From: Anoplolepis gracilipes
Taxonomy: Eukaryota > Arthropoda > Insecta > Hymenoptera > Formicidae
Direction: 5' to 3'
NCBI RefSeq assembly: GCF_047496725.1
Contig: NC_132977.1
Span: 12,079,001 to 12,143,000, forward strand
DNA length: 64,000 nt
Shown one piece after another: positions 11,554 to 24,639 of the stretch (position 1 is the stretch's first letter; every line of letters starts with the position of its first letter). The notes beneath the pieces are model-generated. The model was not told the origin of the DNA. It worked only from the letters and a program-made list of their open reading frames with translations, and made no database searches. The position numbers were made by a program, and so were the translations under genes.

Positions 11554-12301
11554 CAGGGTGTCCCATTTTAATTCCTCCTCCAGTGAAATATCTCGAAAAA
11601 TATGGAAAATTCGAAAAAATGTTTCAGACAAAAGTTGTATGGTTTCGAGGGGGACATAAGATGGTGCCATCAGTTTGACCTTGAAGAGTCACATGAAGGT
11701 CACGTGAAGGTCATTTTGAATTTCTTAAATCGAACACCCTATATATTTTTGCATATTCTTGTAGTAGCTTATCTTGAGAGCTCTTCAAAACACTATGATA
11801 AAATGTTTTTTCATTAAGTATTTTTTGAGTTATAAGGCTTCAAAGTTACAGTATTTTGACATAAAATACAAGATATCTCGTAAAATATTCATTTCTCGAT
11901 TATCTTACTCTAATATTTATGTACAGAATAATGAGACGAATCAATTGATGTAAAGAAAACACATAATTATCTCTGAGAAAAAATCTGAATTTGCAACTAG
12001 CAGTTACACATTTTTACTTTAACATAACTCGAAAAATGTTTAATAAAAAAACATTTTATCATAGTGTTTTGAAAAGCTTTCGAAGTCAGTTACAAGATTA
12101 TGAAACAAAAAATAGAGGGGGGGGGGCATATAAAAAAATTGAGATGACCTTCACGTGACCTTCAAATGACTCTTCAAAATCAGACCAATGGTATTATCTT
12201 ATGGCCCTCTCGAAGCCATACAACTTTTGCCTGAAACATTTTTCTCTCCCAGGCTTGGTTTTCGAGATATTCGACTAGAGGAATTAAAATGAGACACCCT
12301 G
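11554..12301. mobile_element. Family C foldback element, copy 2
   Basis: A 748-bp element starting CAGGGTGTCCCATTTTAATT and ending with its reverse complement, GAGACACCCTG, flanked by TA at both sides (11552-11553 and 12302-12303). Inside it repeats the same order of blocks as copy 1: AGACAAAAGTTGTATGG, the AAGGTCACGTGAAGGTCA segment, AAAACACTATGATAAAATG, and the CAGAATAATGAGACGAATC core. Part of one inner arm is missing, so it folds less completely than copy 1. The overlapping 11602-11817 (+) and 12180-12377 (-) open frames are translations of the arms. No transposase. Confidence 0.88.
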
Positions 12302-13115
12302 TATATATTCCAAATAAAGATAATATCTCTAAATAAAATAGAGATAAAAATTTTTTATCTTTATTAAAATCAAACAATATATAATAATTTAGGAAATATA
12401 AATACTTTTATTGTATTAACAAAACATATTTAGAAACGTTTAGAATAATTTTAATGTAATTTTTGCAAATTTTTACATAACAATATGTGAATATGTGTGT
12501 GGTGTGTGTGTGTGTGTGTTACATGTATTTTTTTTGTTGTATATATCTTTAGATGAATCAGTTTTAAAGATTAGTTTATTATTGTGATATATTTTTCTGT
12601 TTATAAAAATAGCTCGACTCTCTTAGATTCATTTTGTTGTCGAAGCGAGTTAAAATAGTTCCATCCCCTTAATTCTTTCAATGATGACATTCTGATACCT
12701 TTGATCAACGTGCCAGATCTTTGATGCTTTTTTGCTTTTCTGCTTATCTTTGCTTTCGTTTCAAGATGTAAGCAGCACTTGAAATGTCAAGGAGCTTTTT
12801 CAAATTTATTTTTATCCATCTTTAATGTACTTGGATTTAAAGAGAGACATTTTTTAGATTTCTCTGATTAAATGTAAAACAATCTAACTAAAAAAAAAAA
12901 TACACATTATAATCTCGAAATGTTATAGAAGAAAAAAATTAGAAACTGCGGTTAATTTCGAAGCATATATTTGAAATAATCAGAAAAAGTTTAAAAAAAT
13001 AGCAATAAATATTGATTTTCTAAAACTTGCGTAAAAAAAATTCTCTGAAAAATTAAAATACGATAAAAATGAAAAATAATTAAAATTAAAAGATATAAAT
13101 AAAAATAAAAAGGTA
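12302..13115. other. AT-rich stretch with GT microsatellite
   Basis: Contains a GT run at about 12493-12519 and otherwise AT-rich sequence with a slightly more complex patch at 12610-12800. No gene or element recognised. Confidence 0.55.
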
Positions 13116-13116
13116 G

Positions 13117-13146
13117 AGATAGATAGATAGATAGATAGACAGACAG
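13117..13146. repeat. (GATA)n/(GACA)n microsatellite
   Basis: About six GATA units run into two GACA units. Confidence 0.9.
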
Positions 13147-13489
13147 AATTAGTTATTACATTATAACTATATTATACATATATTAAAGTTAAAGATAAAA
13201 AATATTTAAAATTGTAGAAATATGGAGAAGGGAGGGGGGAGAGAAAGAGAGTGTAATAAAATCGGAATTGTTTTTATGAGTCACTAAAATGCATTTCTTT
13301 CCTTTTTTAATTAATCTAACATTCAACGTATATTTTTTCTTATTTATAATTTATACTAGGATGGCATTAAATATATGTATAATTTAAACATTTAGTTTTA
13401 TTTTTATGTTAGCAAATAATATATTTAACAATAATATATTTAATAATATATTTTTAACATACGACACACATGAAAGTGTGCGGTACAAT

Positions 13490-13860
13490 TAAAAAAATCT
13501 CAGAAAATAAATCGTCGATCCGCCGCCGTGATTAATCAAAAGCCTATATGCGCCGCTTTTAACTTCCTCCCTTACTTAATTTAACCGGCAGATTAATGAT
13601 CAAATTAATTATTAGAAAGCATTACAGAGGACAAGCACGGTTTTTTTTTTATCTACGTTCTTCTGTTTTCCGTACAGATTGGCTGCAGTTAACTGATCGG
13701 AACGGGAGCGAGGAGAACGAAATTTCCGAGATATTGGAACCGCTCGCAGAAAAGTAAAGCTTACAACGGTGAGTACAGAAACGTTTGTCTTCAAGCAAGA
13801 GCGAATGAAACGAAAGAAAATACTGTGTATACAGAAGGTGGATCAAGGATTACATATTAT
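13490..13860. other. GC-richer island, no gene recognised
   Basis: Complex sequence with CCGCCGCCGTG, GCGCCGCTTTT and GGGAGCGAGGAGAACGAAAT. Two overlapping minus-strand frames of 60-65 codons show no family motif. Possibly a conserved non-coding element. Confidence 0.35.
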
Positions 13861-14114
13861 ATCATTGAACAGAGAGAAGAACTTTAATATGGTTATTAAA
13901 AATAATTTATTTAATTATTTCAAATAAAGTATTCTGCTCTATATTTTTAAAAATTTATTGGAAAATTATTTTCACCTTGAGAATTATTATAAATTATTAC
14001 TATAGATTATTATGAATCATTATTATTATAGTGGACAAAACATAGTTGTAAAATATTGAAATAAATCGCTGCCTAAATATTTTGCAGTGAGTTTTGTCTT
14101 CGAACTTGATTATA

Positions 14115-15166
14115 CACTAGGCAAAAAAATTAGAAGCCCACTTTCTTCCATATAAAAAAAGGCCAATTTCAAATAGTTGTAACTTAATTAAAAATAATCG
14201 GAATAAGATCAATCAAAAATTATTTCAAAGCTTGAAATTTCTAGCTTCAGAATCTTTAAATGAATTTCAATTCTTTCTATTTGTTACAAAATTAAATTGT
14301 AAGAAAGCAATGTTTGTTGATTGAACAAATTTTTTAAAAGTTTCTTCAAAAATAACGAATTAAAAAAATCACAGCACGATTTCATTGAATGTTAAAGAGC
14401 AGAGTTTTAGCTTTAATTTCTTTTTCGAAATGTTCTATGATATTTTTTCGCCGAGATCGTACAGTAATCATTAAAAAAGCAATTTAAAGAGAAAAGTTAG
14501 CACTTTAAAATGCTCCTATTGTTTTTTCAATCATTATTTATTTTTAAAGAGTAATTGTTATTTAAAAATCAAGTAAAAATTGCACTTTTATTTTTTTTAT
14601 TTAAATCAATGGAAGTTAACAAAAAGGATGCTAAAATATTTATGAAATCTACAACACTTATAAGTAAAAAGCATTCCAGTTACTCGTACAAAAAGCTGAA
14701 GTGTTAAGTTTTTTTTGTACATTTCAAAAACTTAAGTCAATGATTATTGTAGGAATATTTTTTTAATAGTTATAAGTGTTCGAAGTTAATAGATCGATTT
14801 TGCTGTAATAATGAATATCTCAGCAAAAAAAATCATAGAATATTCGTCAAAAAAAGACATTAAAACTAAAACTCTGCTCTTCAACATATAATTAATGAAA
14901 TTGTGCTATTTTTAAATCAATTTTTTTTATTCTTGGATAAACTTTTGAAAAATTTGTTCAATCGACGGACGTCGCTTTTTTACAATATAATTTTATAACA
15001 AATAGAAATAATTGAAATTCATTTAGAGATTCTAAAACTAGAAACTTCAAGTTTTGAAACGTCTTTTTATTGATTTTATTCCAATTATTTTTAAGGAAAT
15101 TGCAACTACTTGAAAATTGGTCTTTTTTATATGAAGAAAGTGGCCCTATATTTTTTTGCATAATGT
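14115..15166 (+). mobile_element. Family A element, copy 3 (full-length reference)
   Basis: The most complete member, 1052 bp, flanked by TA on both sides. The left end CACTAGGCAAAAAAATTA pairs with the right end, which reads TTTTTTTGCATAATG. Inverted arms of roughly 350 bp each contain, from the tip inward, the CACTTTCTTCCATAT block, CGGAATAAGATCAAT, CTATTTGTTACAAAATTA, the AGAGCAGAGTTTTAGC block and the TCGCCGAGAT block. The unpaired middle (about 14470-14790) carries AAGCATTCCAGTTACTCG and AAGCTGAAGTGTTAAG. It encodes nothing; short open frames (14958-15161, 15070-15276) are translations of the arm. It resembles a TA-inserting miniature inverted-repeat element with unusually long arms. Confidence 0.9.
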
Positions 15167-15169
15167 ATA

Positions 15170-16369
15170 TTTATCTTATTATATATATTATCTTAAATTT
15201 CTTGAATAAACATTTTCATTTTTTATTACATTTTTTATACATTCTCACAGCCGATGTAGAAGCATTTTTAAAATGATAAGATTAAATCTTCTTTTGTTAA
15301 GAAGTTCTTGAGTTACGAGCTGTGAAAGTTATGGTATAAGCGTCGACATTAGTGACCTATATACATTTATGAAAATGATTTAGCTAAAAATATTCTGTAA
15401 GAGTGACAAACAACAGAGTGCTGATCTTTGCATGAGGATAAAAAAAATTATTAAGTTAATAATTTTTTTATAGAAATGTGATAGTAACATAAGTAGCTAA
15501 ACAGTTGTGTATTATCAATTTATAATCATATTACAATTTCAGAGATCTGACAAAAAAATGAGTGAAATCCATAAAAAAAAAAAATTTTTTCAAGAATGAT
15601 ACGACGCATACGCCAAATAATTAAACTTTTTACGAATGCATAATAAATAAAAGTTTATTAAAATTGTTTTAAAAAATTAATAATTTATATTATCGTATAG
15701 TATATGTAAAATTACTTACATTACTTAAAATGTTATTAGAATAATATTTTAAATATATCAAAGAATTTAGGAAGAAAAAATTAATGGAAAATATTTTAAA
15801 TATTAAACATAATAAATAAAGAATTATTAAGTATTATGTATCAATAATACTTTATTTATAATAAGAAATACTAATTTTTAGAGTAAAAAAATTAATAAAT
15901 TAATTAATGAAAACGTTAATTATTAAAAAATTAATCTTAGAAATAGGACATTAACAGTATGGATTAAGACCTGTTGTGATTTTATTCATTTGCATCGCGA
16001 GCGAGCAATACATACATGCAATGCAATACATATTTTACAGCATTTAACGAGGTGCTGCACGCGGGTGTTATATGTTAGATGTTTACACGCGACGACTTAA
16101 GGCGATAGACTGGGAGGAGCTGTTTGTCCAGCTTACACTACCTCGGCAACATATTGTATAAATCCTTCTTGTCAAGTAAAATAATCCCACTGGCATCCAT
16201 TATAAGCAGTGTCATCACAGTTTTCTTTAAATGTATTTTACAATTTTTTACTGTAATACATATATTATTATAATTTGATAAAATACACAGAAAAATATCA
16301 TATATATATATATAATTGTATAAAAAATTTATAGGGTAATAAATATAGAGTGCTCTTTATTTTTGATAC
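15170..16369. other. AT-rich stretch, no gene recognised
   Basis: Low-complexity AT sequence apart from a more complex patch at about 15960-16200 (CGCGAGCGAGCAATAC, GCGACGACTTAAGGCG). No open frame, RNA or element signature seen there. Confidence 0.5.
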
Positions 16370-16373
16370 TTAA

Positions 16374-17449
16374 GGATGTTTAGCACCTACAATCGGAGCA
16401 AAAAACAGGCGAAATTGACTTTTCTCATATATCTTAGTATATGATTATTATAAAGATTGCATAAAATCTTATTATTTATTCATAGCTAGAGTGTAGAAAT
16501 GTATTTTCCAACTTCTGTTGCTTTTTTTTCGGAGAATTTTCGTGTTTCTTAAATTATAATGAGAAACTTTTATCATTGACGGTACCTCGATTTCAACATT
16601 ACACCACAAAATTTGAATTATAAAAATAAAAGAATTTGTTCGTACAGAGTAATTTAAAATGTCAGAATAAAAATTATAATAGTGAATAATGACGAAATAT
16701 GGAAGATTTTTAACTATTTCTTTGATAAATTTAATAATTTGTCATTTCTGCGAGAAGAAAGAAATGTGGCAACATGGTAATTTTTCATAAGTTGGTCAAA
16801 TTGCAAATTGACATATGAGGCCTAATCGCTTCTTGCTTACACGTTTGTAAATAGAGGCTTCTTCAGATGAAAAGATAAGTTATTTAAAATGTCAAAAGAA
16901 GACTCAGCCGAATGCTATGTTGCCACGTTTTCACAATAAATAATATGTCATCTCGGATAATAGGACGAAATTGAGAAAATTATATTTAATATCTTTTGAA
17001 CTAGTCAGTACTTGACCAAAATTATGTGATCAAATATTTCCTCTATATTTAAACTATACTTTTGCAAATTTTGAATAAATTCTTATTATTATTTCTATTT
17101 ATTTTAGCTCTTAAATCAACACGATCACAGGTTTTTTATAAGATAGAAAATCTGTCATCGTATCAATTTAAGGACTAAAAAGGACAGAAATAATTATATT
17201 TATACTTATTTATATAAATAATTATATTTATAATTATATTAATACTTTTACTTATAATTAGATCCACAAACTAATTATATTTATAATAATATCAACGGGT
17301 AAATTTAGTACAAATTAAAATCCTTATAACTTTTGATTGCTTCAGTGAATCAACTCCAGGTTTTTTTATAAGTCTCTGTACATGTATCAGAACAATCTGT
17401 GCAAATTTTATTAAATTGCTATATTTTTAAAAATAGGTACTAAACATCC
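16374..17449 (+). mobile_element. Family B element, copy 1 (TTAA-flanked)
   Basis: A 1076-bp element starting GGATGTTTAGCACCTACAAT and ending with TAGGTACTAAACATCC, giving inverted ends of about 16 bp. TTAA sits directly outside both ends (16370-16373 and 17450-17453). TTAA duplication is characteristic of piggyBac-type insertion, but the ends lack the usual CCC start and no transposase is present. This copy belongs to the subgroup with ACAGGTTTTTTATAAGATAG and TGTCATCG. Its middle has a conserved, more complex block (GTGGCAACATGG, GAGGCCTAATCGCTTC). Not coding. Confidence 0.9.
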
Positions 17450-17689
17450 TTAACTATCTCTCTTTAAAAATATTTTTTGCAAAAAAATGATTATTTGTGT
17501 ATCAACACGTGAGTATAACACATAAATTATAAAAATATTACATACTTATTAAATAATAAAAATAATAAAAATAAAAATAACTCTTCTTTATACTTATGTA
17601 AGCTTTCTGCAATTTTGATACTTTTGCTATTTAAAACATGATTGACTATTTTTGAAACGAAATGTGTAGTTGACATTTGCGTGTTTGCG

Positions 17690-18020
17690 CATGGTCTATG
17701 CGTGCTCATGGGTATGTACATGGGACTGCACTGCGTATCTATTTAATTTAACCGTCCATCAGGAACCATCGAGAGCATCCTCCGATATTCTTTGATGTTA
17801 CATTACTGGGTTGGATTTAATCAACTGCAAGTAATCTAGCAGAAGTACCGTGGAAAAGGTGTCACCGCGTGCAGCGGTTTTGGCGAAAATGAAAGGTCCC
17901 GTGCGCTCTGAGTGCACATTGCAATCACTACTGCTTTATTGTCGCGGATAAAGAAATAAATATCCAAGCGAGGGTGATCGATTTAAGAGTCATCTTCAAC
18001 GACTGAAGTGAATCGCGAAT
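17690..18020. other. GC-richer island, no gene recognised
   Basis: Complex sequence with CCGCGTGCAGCGGTTTTGGC and GGTCCCGTGCGCTCTGAGTG. No open frame of note. Candidate conserved non-coding element by composition only. Confidence 0.35.
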
Positions 18021-18119
18021 GTCGTTGATAATCGCAAAACTAAATAATCTGTTATTATGATTTCTTTTTGTGAAAACAATGTATAACTAATAAACATTAA
18101 AAAATATAAAATATAATAA

Positions 18120-18956
18120 TATAAGATCCATTTATCGATTATTTTGTTTCAATACTTTCATGCACAAAATAATGAGAAGAATAAAATTGGTATAAAAAAA
18201 AATATTTTTAAGAAAAAATATGTAGCTGTTTGTTGGAAATTCATACTTTTTCTTGATAAAAATATTGAGGCAACAAATCGAAAAGTAAATATTTTACAAG
18301 ATATTTCATAGTTTATGTAAAATTACACATATATCAAAATAAAATTGTGTCAAATTAAAGTCTAAAATATCTCGTAAATTTTTAAATTTTTTTGTTATCC
18401 TTATAATTTTTTATGTTGAATATTGCGAGAAATTTATTTACATGAACAAATTAGTGTGGCTTCATTTAAAAAAATTAGGTTAAATTTTAAATTTCTAATT
18501 TAGTTCTACTTATAAAAAAAAAGATAAATGTAATGACCTTCAAATCTTTTATAAATTAAAAAATATAACATATGAAAACCTATATAAAATAATCTTTGAT
18601 AAAAGAATAAGATATTTAATAATTGTACTTTTTATGTTCCTTTCTAATTTACAAGTATAAATATATTTATAATTTATAATAAAATTTAATAAAATGTATA
18701 AAATATTTATTATTAATAAATGTAATCAATAAACTATGTAATTTAAATTGTTTAATTATTTCATAAATGTAAATATATAAAGCCTATAAAAACTTCTTTT
18801 TTTAGATGATGTATAGATGTAACAAAATTTTACTTCTTGAAATTATGCAGCTTTTATTACAATTTTTCATAAAATTTTCCATAAAATAAATATGACAATT
18901 TTTCATAAAATATAATTCACAAGTTATTCAAGGTGTGCATGTTAGGTCACTCTGTA
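18120..18956. mobile_element. Decayed foldback related to families C and G
   Basis: The block ATGCACAAAATAATGAGAAG followed by AAATTGGTATAAA matches the inner core of C1, C2 and G, and ACAAGATATTTCATAGTTTA resembles the G arm. The segment ends in GTTAGGTCACTCTGTATATA, which reads as an ACAGAGTGACC terminus beside TA. I could not find a matching left end, so the extent is approximate and the copy is old. Confidence 0.45.
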
Positions 18957-19398
18957 TATACTTTTAACAATTATTCAATAATAGAATTGAAGTATAATAT
19001 GTTTTGAGAGTTGAATAATTATTTCAGTTTGCTGCCCAGCACGAAATTATTCCACATGTTTTATGCTCTCGTTATAAAAGTACTTGACTAGAATATTAAC
19101 AGTTGGCTGGTAGATAATAGTGGAAAAATGATAGTCGGCCATTAGCTTTCAGTACGACCGCCGTTATAGGCGCTAACGATCATGATAGTGGATATAATAG
19201 AGACGAAAAATAAAGATCGACTTCAGCGATCATTCAATGTCACTAGTACGTACTATGTGCGCTTTGTAAATAATCGTCTGCCATTTAATTCACGGTTTTA
19301 TTCATATAGAATTGGGCTGATGACAGCTTTTTTTAATTCATATTGGCTTATTATGGTACATAATTGGAATGTGTCTTTAAAACCAATACATGTAGATT

Positions 19399-19505
19399 TT
19401 CTAGAAAATAACTAATAACTAATTTTCTAGAAATTAATTAAAAATTAATTAAATAATATTTTCTAGAAAATAATTACTAATTAGAAAATAATTAATTTTC
19501 TAGAA
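19399..19505. repeat. Cluster of four TTCTAGAA palindromes
   Basis: TTCTAGAA occurs at 19399-19406, 19425-19432, 19461-19468 and 19498-19505, each embedded in ATTTTCTAGAAA-like context and separated by TAATTAATT filler. TTCnnGAA is the core arrangement of heat-shock factor sites, and the spacing is close to regular (26, 36 and 37 bp). It may equally be a decayed AT-rich tandem array. Confidence 0.6.
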
Positions 19506-19639
19506 AGCAAACTTCAATAATACCGAACACTATAATATTTTACGTCAATATCAGATGATTCCGTGACAGTATAGTTGTCATTGTTACAAAATCGAACATA
19601 CAACAAGTTCTTTACTAAAACTTACTTTACTAAAACTTA

Positions 19640-19950
19640 GGAGTATATAGAGAAGATTTATACGCGATGGATCGATTTCTTGAAGATAAACGACAGAGTG
19701 GGCAAATAATCGGACGCATTCGAGGTGTCGTAATAAGCAACCAGTCACAGATGTTATCGCTCGCTGGTCTGGAATACCGAAGACAATAGATATCCAGTCT
19801 GGTGGCGATTCGGCTGTTTGGACGCACTCCAGATTGTAAGTTAGAACAGCAAGCAAAATCTTGTCTGTATCGTTGATTCGCAAAAACGGGCCGTCTCGTA
19901 GCCAGTCTTGTTATCACCATTGGCAAAATAATTCGCGGACGATGCAAGTA
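19640..19950 (+). other. GC-richer island; weak Tc1-like N-terminus candidate
   Basis: A complex segment whose plus-strand frame from about 19668 reads MDRFLEDKRQSGQIIGRIRG and then leaves any family; another frame reads VTDVIARWSGIPKTID. The order, a short basic start, GQIIGR, then a possible helix-turn-helix, is reminiscent of the DNA-binding region of insect Tc1-like transposases, with a frameshift between. The match is short and I hold it loosely. Overlapping minus-strand frames of 99 and 133 codons have no motif I recognise. Confidence 0.22.
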
Positions 19951-20310
19951 AAATAATTTTGAATATATACGTGCATATTTTTGTTTTGTAAATCTATTTA
20001 TAAATATTGCATTTTTGCATATAAAATGCATTTAAAAAATATTACATTTCGAATTCAAGTTTGTATTACGAGTAAACAAGATTAAAAGTGTGCAGTATTT
20101 ATTTCTATCAATTTTTTATTTTTGATAAGATTTCAATAGAGAATTCAGAATATGAAAATCGATCGAATTAGTGAGAAATTATCCGTTTACTTGAGACGCA
20201 AAATAAATATTCTCATATAAATATTGAATTTTAGAAATTATTTGTTTTATAAATTAATCAACAATTTAAGTTACTTATTTAATTTGTGACTATAACAATC
20301 AAATTATATA

Positions 20311-20745
20311 CAGGGTGGGCCAAATAACCTGTGACAGGTTGATTACTTGGAGCGTAGGAAAATTTTTTGAGGGGATTTTTAAGGGGATAAAAAGACGGTA
20401 CCTCTTATTTTTTTAATTGAATGAGGTACATTTTTTTAAATATTCGGGTAGCTTTCATCAAATTAACAACATTTATTTAAAACATTTTTTTACTGTTAAG
20501 GAGTTATAAAAAATTTCAATTTGATTTACAGGATATATTTATTGATGTACTCTAAGTTATTTCAACCTTGTTTACAAACATATTCGGCATTGAGAAGGTA
20601 ATTTCTTAGAAAATATTAAGAAATTTAAGCGTTTAATGTAGAGTAACGAGAAAAAGAAATGTACAATGTAAATTGTCGGTATTTACATGCAGTCACTTTA
20701 TTAAATGTTCAAAATGGTGTCCACGAGGATATTATATTGTTAAAA
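20311..20745 (-). mobile_element. Tc1/mariner-like element 3' end remnant (family D)
   Basis: One end is clear: CAGGGTGGGCCAAATAACCT beside TA at 20309-20310. About 380 bp inward, the minus strand reads PRGHHFEHLIK and then stop (stop codon at 20693-20695). GGHFEHL-type tails close the transposases of several insect Tc1-like elements, so this looks like the last codons of such a gene followed by its 3' untranslated region and terminal repeat. A stop codon shortly upstream in the same frame shows that it is dead. The rest of the gene is not found. Confidence 0.4.
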
Positions 20746-20835
20746 TCTCAATAGTATCAAAATATGACTCATATATGATCTTTAAGGGTTAATATATTGT
20801 ACTTCTGTTCTATTTCTCACTACATTTTTGTCGTT

Positions 20836-21000
20836 GTGACAGCAGGCTATGTCTGCTGCATTTCTGCCATCGGTACTTGATAACAGATTTATGTTGCATT
20901 CTTGACATGTTTCTGCTATCACGTTATGACAGCAGCTCATGTTCAATTTCTGCCGCATTTCAGTCGGACACTGCTGTCGTCAGTATCCGATATGGTACGC
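20836..21000 (+). repeat. Diverged direct repeat with TGACAGCAG units
   Basis: TGACAGCAG followed by a CATGT/CTATGT word and TTTCTGCCRYATTTC-like words occurs at 20836 and again at 20926, 90 bp apart. The 20877-21137 open frame runs across it and shows no family motif. Confidence 0.4.
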
Positions 21001-21139
21001 ATCTATTGTCACGTAACAACAAACAATACTTGAGTTTTGCTGCCATGCTATATTGGCAAGCGATGCTGCCAGAAATTAAGCTTAATGAAGATACAGTACA
21101 CCAGGATCTGCTCCTAAATAATAATCGAATTTGTTGACA

Positions 21140-24100
21140 TATTGCTCTAGCGATTTTTTGCTACCTGTGCTATTTCAGATTTCGCTATTTAAAAATATTT
21201 GCCATTTTTCATGTTTGCAGTAAACTTGTGAAAATATAAAACATTGAAAAATTTCTAATTTTAAAATAAGAAACAACTATGTAAAGTACAATATATACAA
21301 TATAATATATAGAATTTATATATAAATATTATATATAAGTGTTGTATTGTATAAAATGTAAAAAGTTAAATTTTATTTTACGTTATATTATATTATTAAC
21401 AGAAATATGAATATTAATGCAACATTTATATAGTGAATATTTATATATAAATATTATGCAATATTTTAGTTTAATATTTAGGAAACTGAAAAAAGTGTTT
21501 TTAATGTTTAATTTTTTGACTTTAATTCTCCTACATTTTTCATATATATATGTAATTACATGCAAAGTAACTGACAAAGAAACAATTTTTCGTGAAAATA
21601 ATAAGTCAGAAAGCTATAAAATAAAATTTATTTATATTTTAAGTTTTGCCTCGAGAAAAACAATTAAAAAAATTAAAAATTTAACATATATAATTTAACA
21701 TATATTACGTTTTTCTAAGTTTGAATGATTTTACAATTAAATGATACATATATATGTGTTGACAATCTTATTCAACAGTGATTATTAATACATAAATAAA
21801 AAAGCATATAATTTTTTTTGTAGCAAAACAATTTAAATGATATAGGCTGTTAATAAGAAATAATGTATATAAAATATCACAAAATTACTTTTCCTTTTTT
21901 AAATAGAATGTTGACATATAATTTAAATAGGATATAATCTAAATAGGAAATAATCATTTTGCATACATATTGTATATTAATTTTGTAATTAAAACTATCT
22001 TTTACGAAAATAAGACTGTAAAAAAAATTTTATAATTATAAAAAAATTATAATTTACATACTTTTTAAAAAAAATATAAAAAGTACGCACTACCTGCAAA
22101 AAAATATTTATACTGCGTATGCGAAACTATAAATTAAAAAATGTTATAAATACTGTTAAAAAGTTACTCTTTACTATTTAACAGATACGACAACAATGCA
22201 ACTAAATAGTTGATTATATGCTATCTATTTAATATAATAATCGGCCTTAAATGAATTAAGATTTCTTTAATCTCTAAAACACATTTTATATAGCTTATAA
22301 AAGAAAATTGTACGTAAATTCTAAGTTGCATTAAATGACTTTTAAAAATAAAGCTAAAAATTGTCCAAGTCGCATTTTGTTTTTTGAACTGTAATTTCAT
22401 AATTTTTTATTTTTTAAACTTTTACTTATTGTATACAAAAGTTTTAATACATTCTTACTTGGCGTGTGTCCTTTTCCTTTTTTAAAGAAGTTTTCTAAGA
22501 GATTTTACTACTTTTAGTTAATTATCAGAAATTGTAATATATGAAAATATTCCACACTATTTTATATTTATATTAGATTTTATAATAGAATTTGCGAGTA
22601 AAGTAAAATGTGAAACATGAAAAGAAAATTTGCAAATTAGTGAACCTTAAATTACTTATGAGAATTCATAAACACCCATATGCTCAAGATAATATCAATA
22701 AAGTTAACTTCATATTTTTAAGTCATTTTATAATAAATATTTTAATTTCTTTATTTTTATGTAAACTATTCTTCTCTATTTTTTGTCACTTTAAAATTTT
22801 TTGCTACTCTTTGAAAAATTGTTTTGCATATTTAATGATATTTTAATGATCTGTTATGTGTAATCTTCATTGTAATAATATTATTTCTATAAAAAAGAAT
22901 TTTTATGTGTATTTATTGTTTATTAACTGTATAATTATGGATATAATCATTTTTTTAAGTTTATAAAATATGTTTATAAATAATATATTATTTTTTTATT
23001 TTTCTTTTATATTTTATCTGTTTTATTTCTTAAACAAAGATTGTTTTATTATACTGTATGGAAGAATTTAAATTGCAAATTTGTAATAACTAAATAAGTA
23101 GAAATAACTTACTCTTGCTATCTAGATAAAAAATTTTTTACTAATTTGAGTTATTACAAATAAAAGTATATATTTGTCCTTCTATAATATATATATATAT
23201 ATATAATAAAATACATAAAATATATAATAAAATTGCATACTTATTTATTAATAATAAAATATAATTAAAATAATTACATTGAATGTATCAATAATATTAT
23301 AAAAAAATATTAATATTTTTTGTAATATATATATTTCATTTACATTTATTAATTTGATAATTATTAATTTTATTAATAGTTAATTTTTATCATAGCTATT
23401 TAATAAAATGGACAATTTATTTATTTTTAATTTAATTGATTCAATTATTATTTAAAAGGCATGTAAAATTGATTATTCAAAAATGCTAAAGGTTGTTGTC
23501 ATTTTTCTGTGATTGATTTTTTTCCCTATATTTACTTGACGCTATTGTCGAGATCGCGTATTTTAATAATTTAAAAAGCGCTGATAGCGTTGTGAGCAAT
23601 TTCATTTGTTTAATGCATATTTTATACTCTTGAAGAATGAAGAAAATTCAAACATTTTTCTCAAATTTTTTATAACCGTTTGAATGACACTATCATTGCA
23701 GATAAATATATAATTTAAGTATTCAATAATTCGAGAGCAAGTAATTTTAAATTATTTTTTTGTCAAATATAAATTTCATATTAAATTTGTCTTTTTAAAA
23801 TATAAAAAAATTTCTAAGTATGTTAATTTTTTAAATGATTATATTCAATTAAACTATGTAATTATATATTTTAATAATATGTTTTCGTATGTGTTGATAT
23901 ATATTTATATCTTTATAGGTCAGTATAGATATTTCTTTTTATAATTCAAGTTTATTAAATATGTAATATGTGTAGCATAAGAAAATAAATCGCACACGTA
24001 TGACGCATGTATCATTCAAATTTGTTGTCTTAATTTAATTATTTCTATATCTATATGATATTAATAATTATACTAGTATACTAATTATTTAATTATACTA

Positions 24101-24620
24101 TTCTAATTAGTTGATTACTTAATTATTTCTATATCTCTGTTATATAATAAAGTATTAAAAAATCATTAATATATCTATTATTAATTAATATTCTTGTATC
24201 TTTTAATATATCTATTTCATAATTATGTAATTAATTAATTAAGAAAATCGAAATTTTAATAAATATATATTTGTTATATTATAATTTTATCCGTCTATTA
24301 CACATTGAAAATTAAAACTGCTTAAATTAACATATTCTGTTTTTTCTGTTTTTTTATTTATTGTGCTTTGCAAATATATACATTTAAGTAGAATTTCTTA
24401 GTTAATGGAACTAATTAACTAAAAAAAATAGAATAATATAATAAATTAAAAAGGCGAGAGTAATTAACTTAATTATTAAATCTAATAAATAAACTAGTAA
24501 TTAAAAATAGATTAATTAAATAATTAATTAAAAAAGTATTATATCAATAATACAAAAATAATGGTAATAGAAGTAATAATCAATAATAATAATTTATAAT
24601 TTCTAGAAACATTTTTCGAG
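21140..24620. other. Extreme AT desert
   Basis: About 3.5 kb of almost pure A/T with short microsatellite-like runs (TA at 23187-23205) and AT-only inverted repeats. The open frames at 21383-21698 and 22610-22846 are lysine, isoleucine and phenylalanine rich, as expected by chance. No feature recognised. Confidence 0.65.
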
Positions 24621-24639
24621 ATGTCACACACACTTTAAG

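Noticed and set aside
19584..20031. 99- and 133-codon minus-strand frames
   Set aside because: They overlap each other in different frames with no motif; the plus strand gives the only faint family resemblance.
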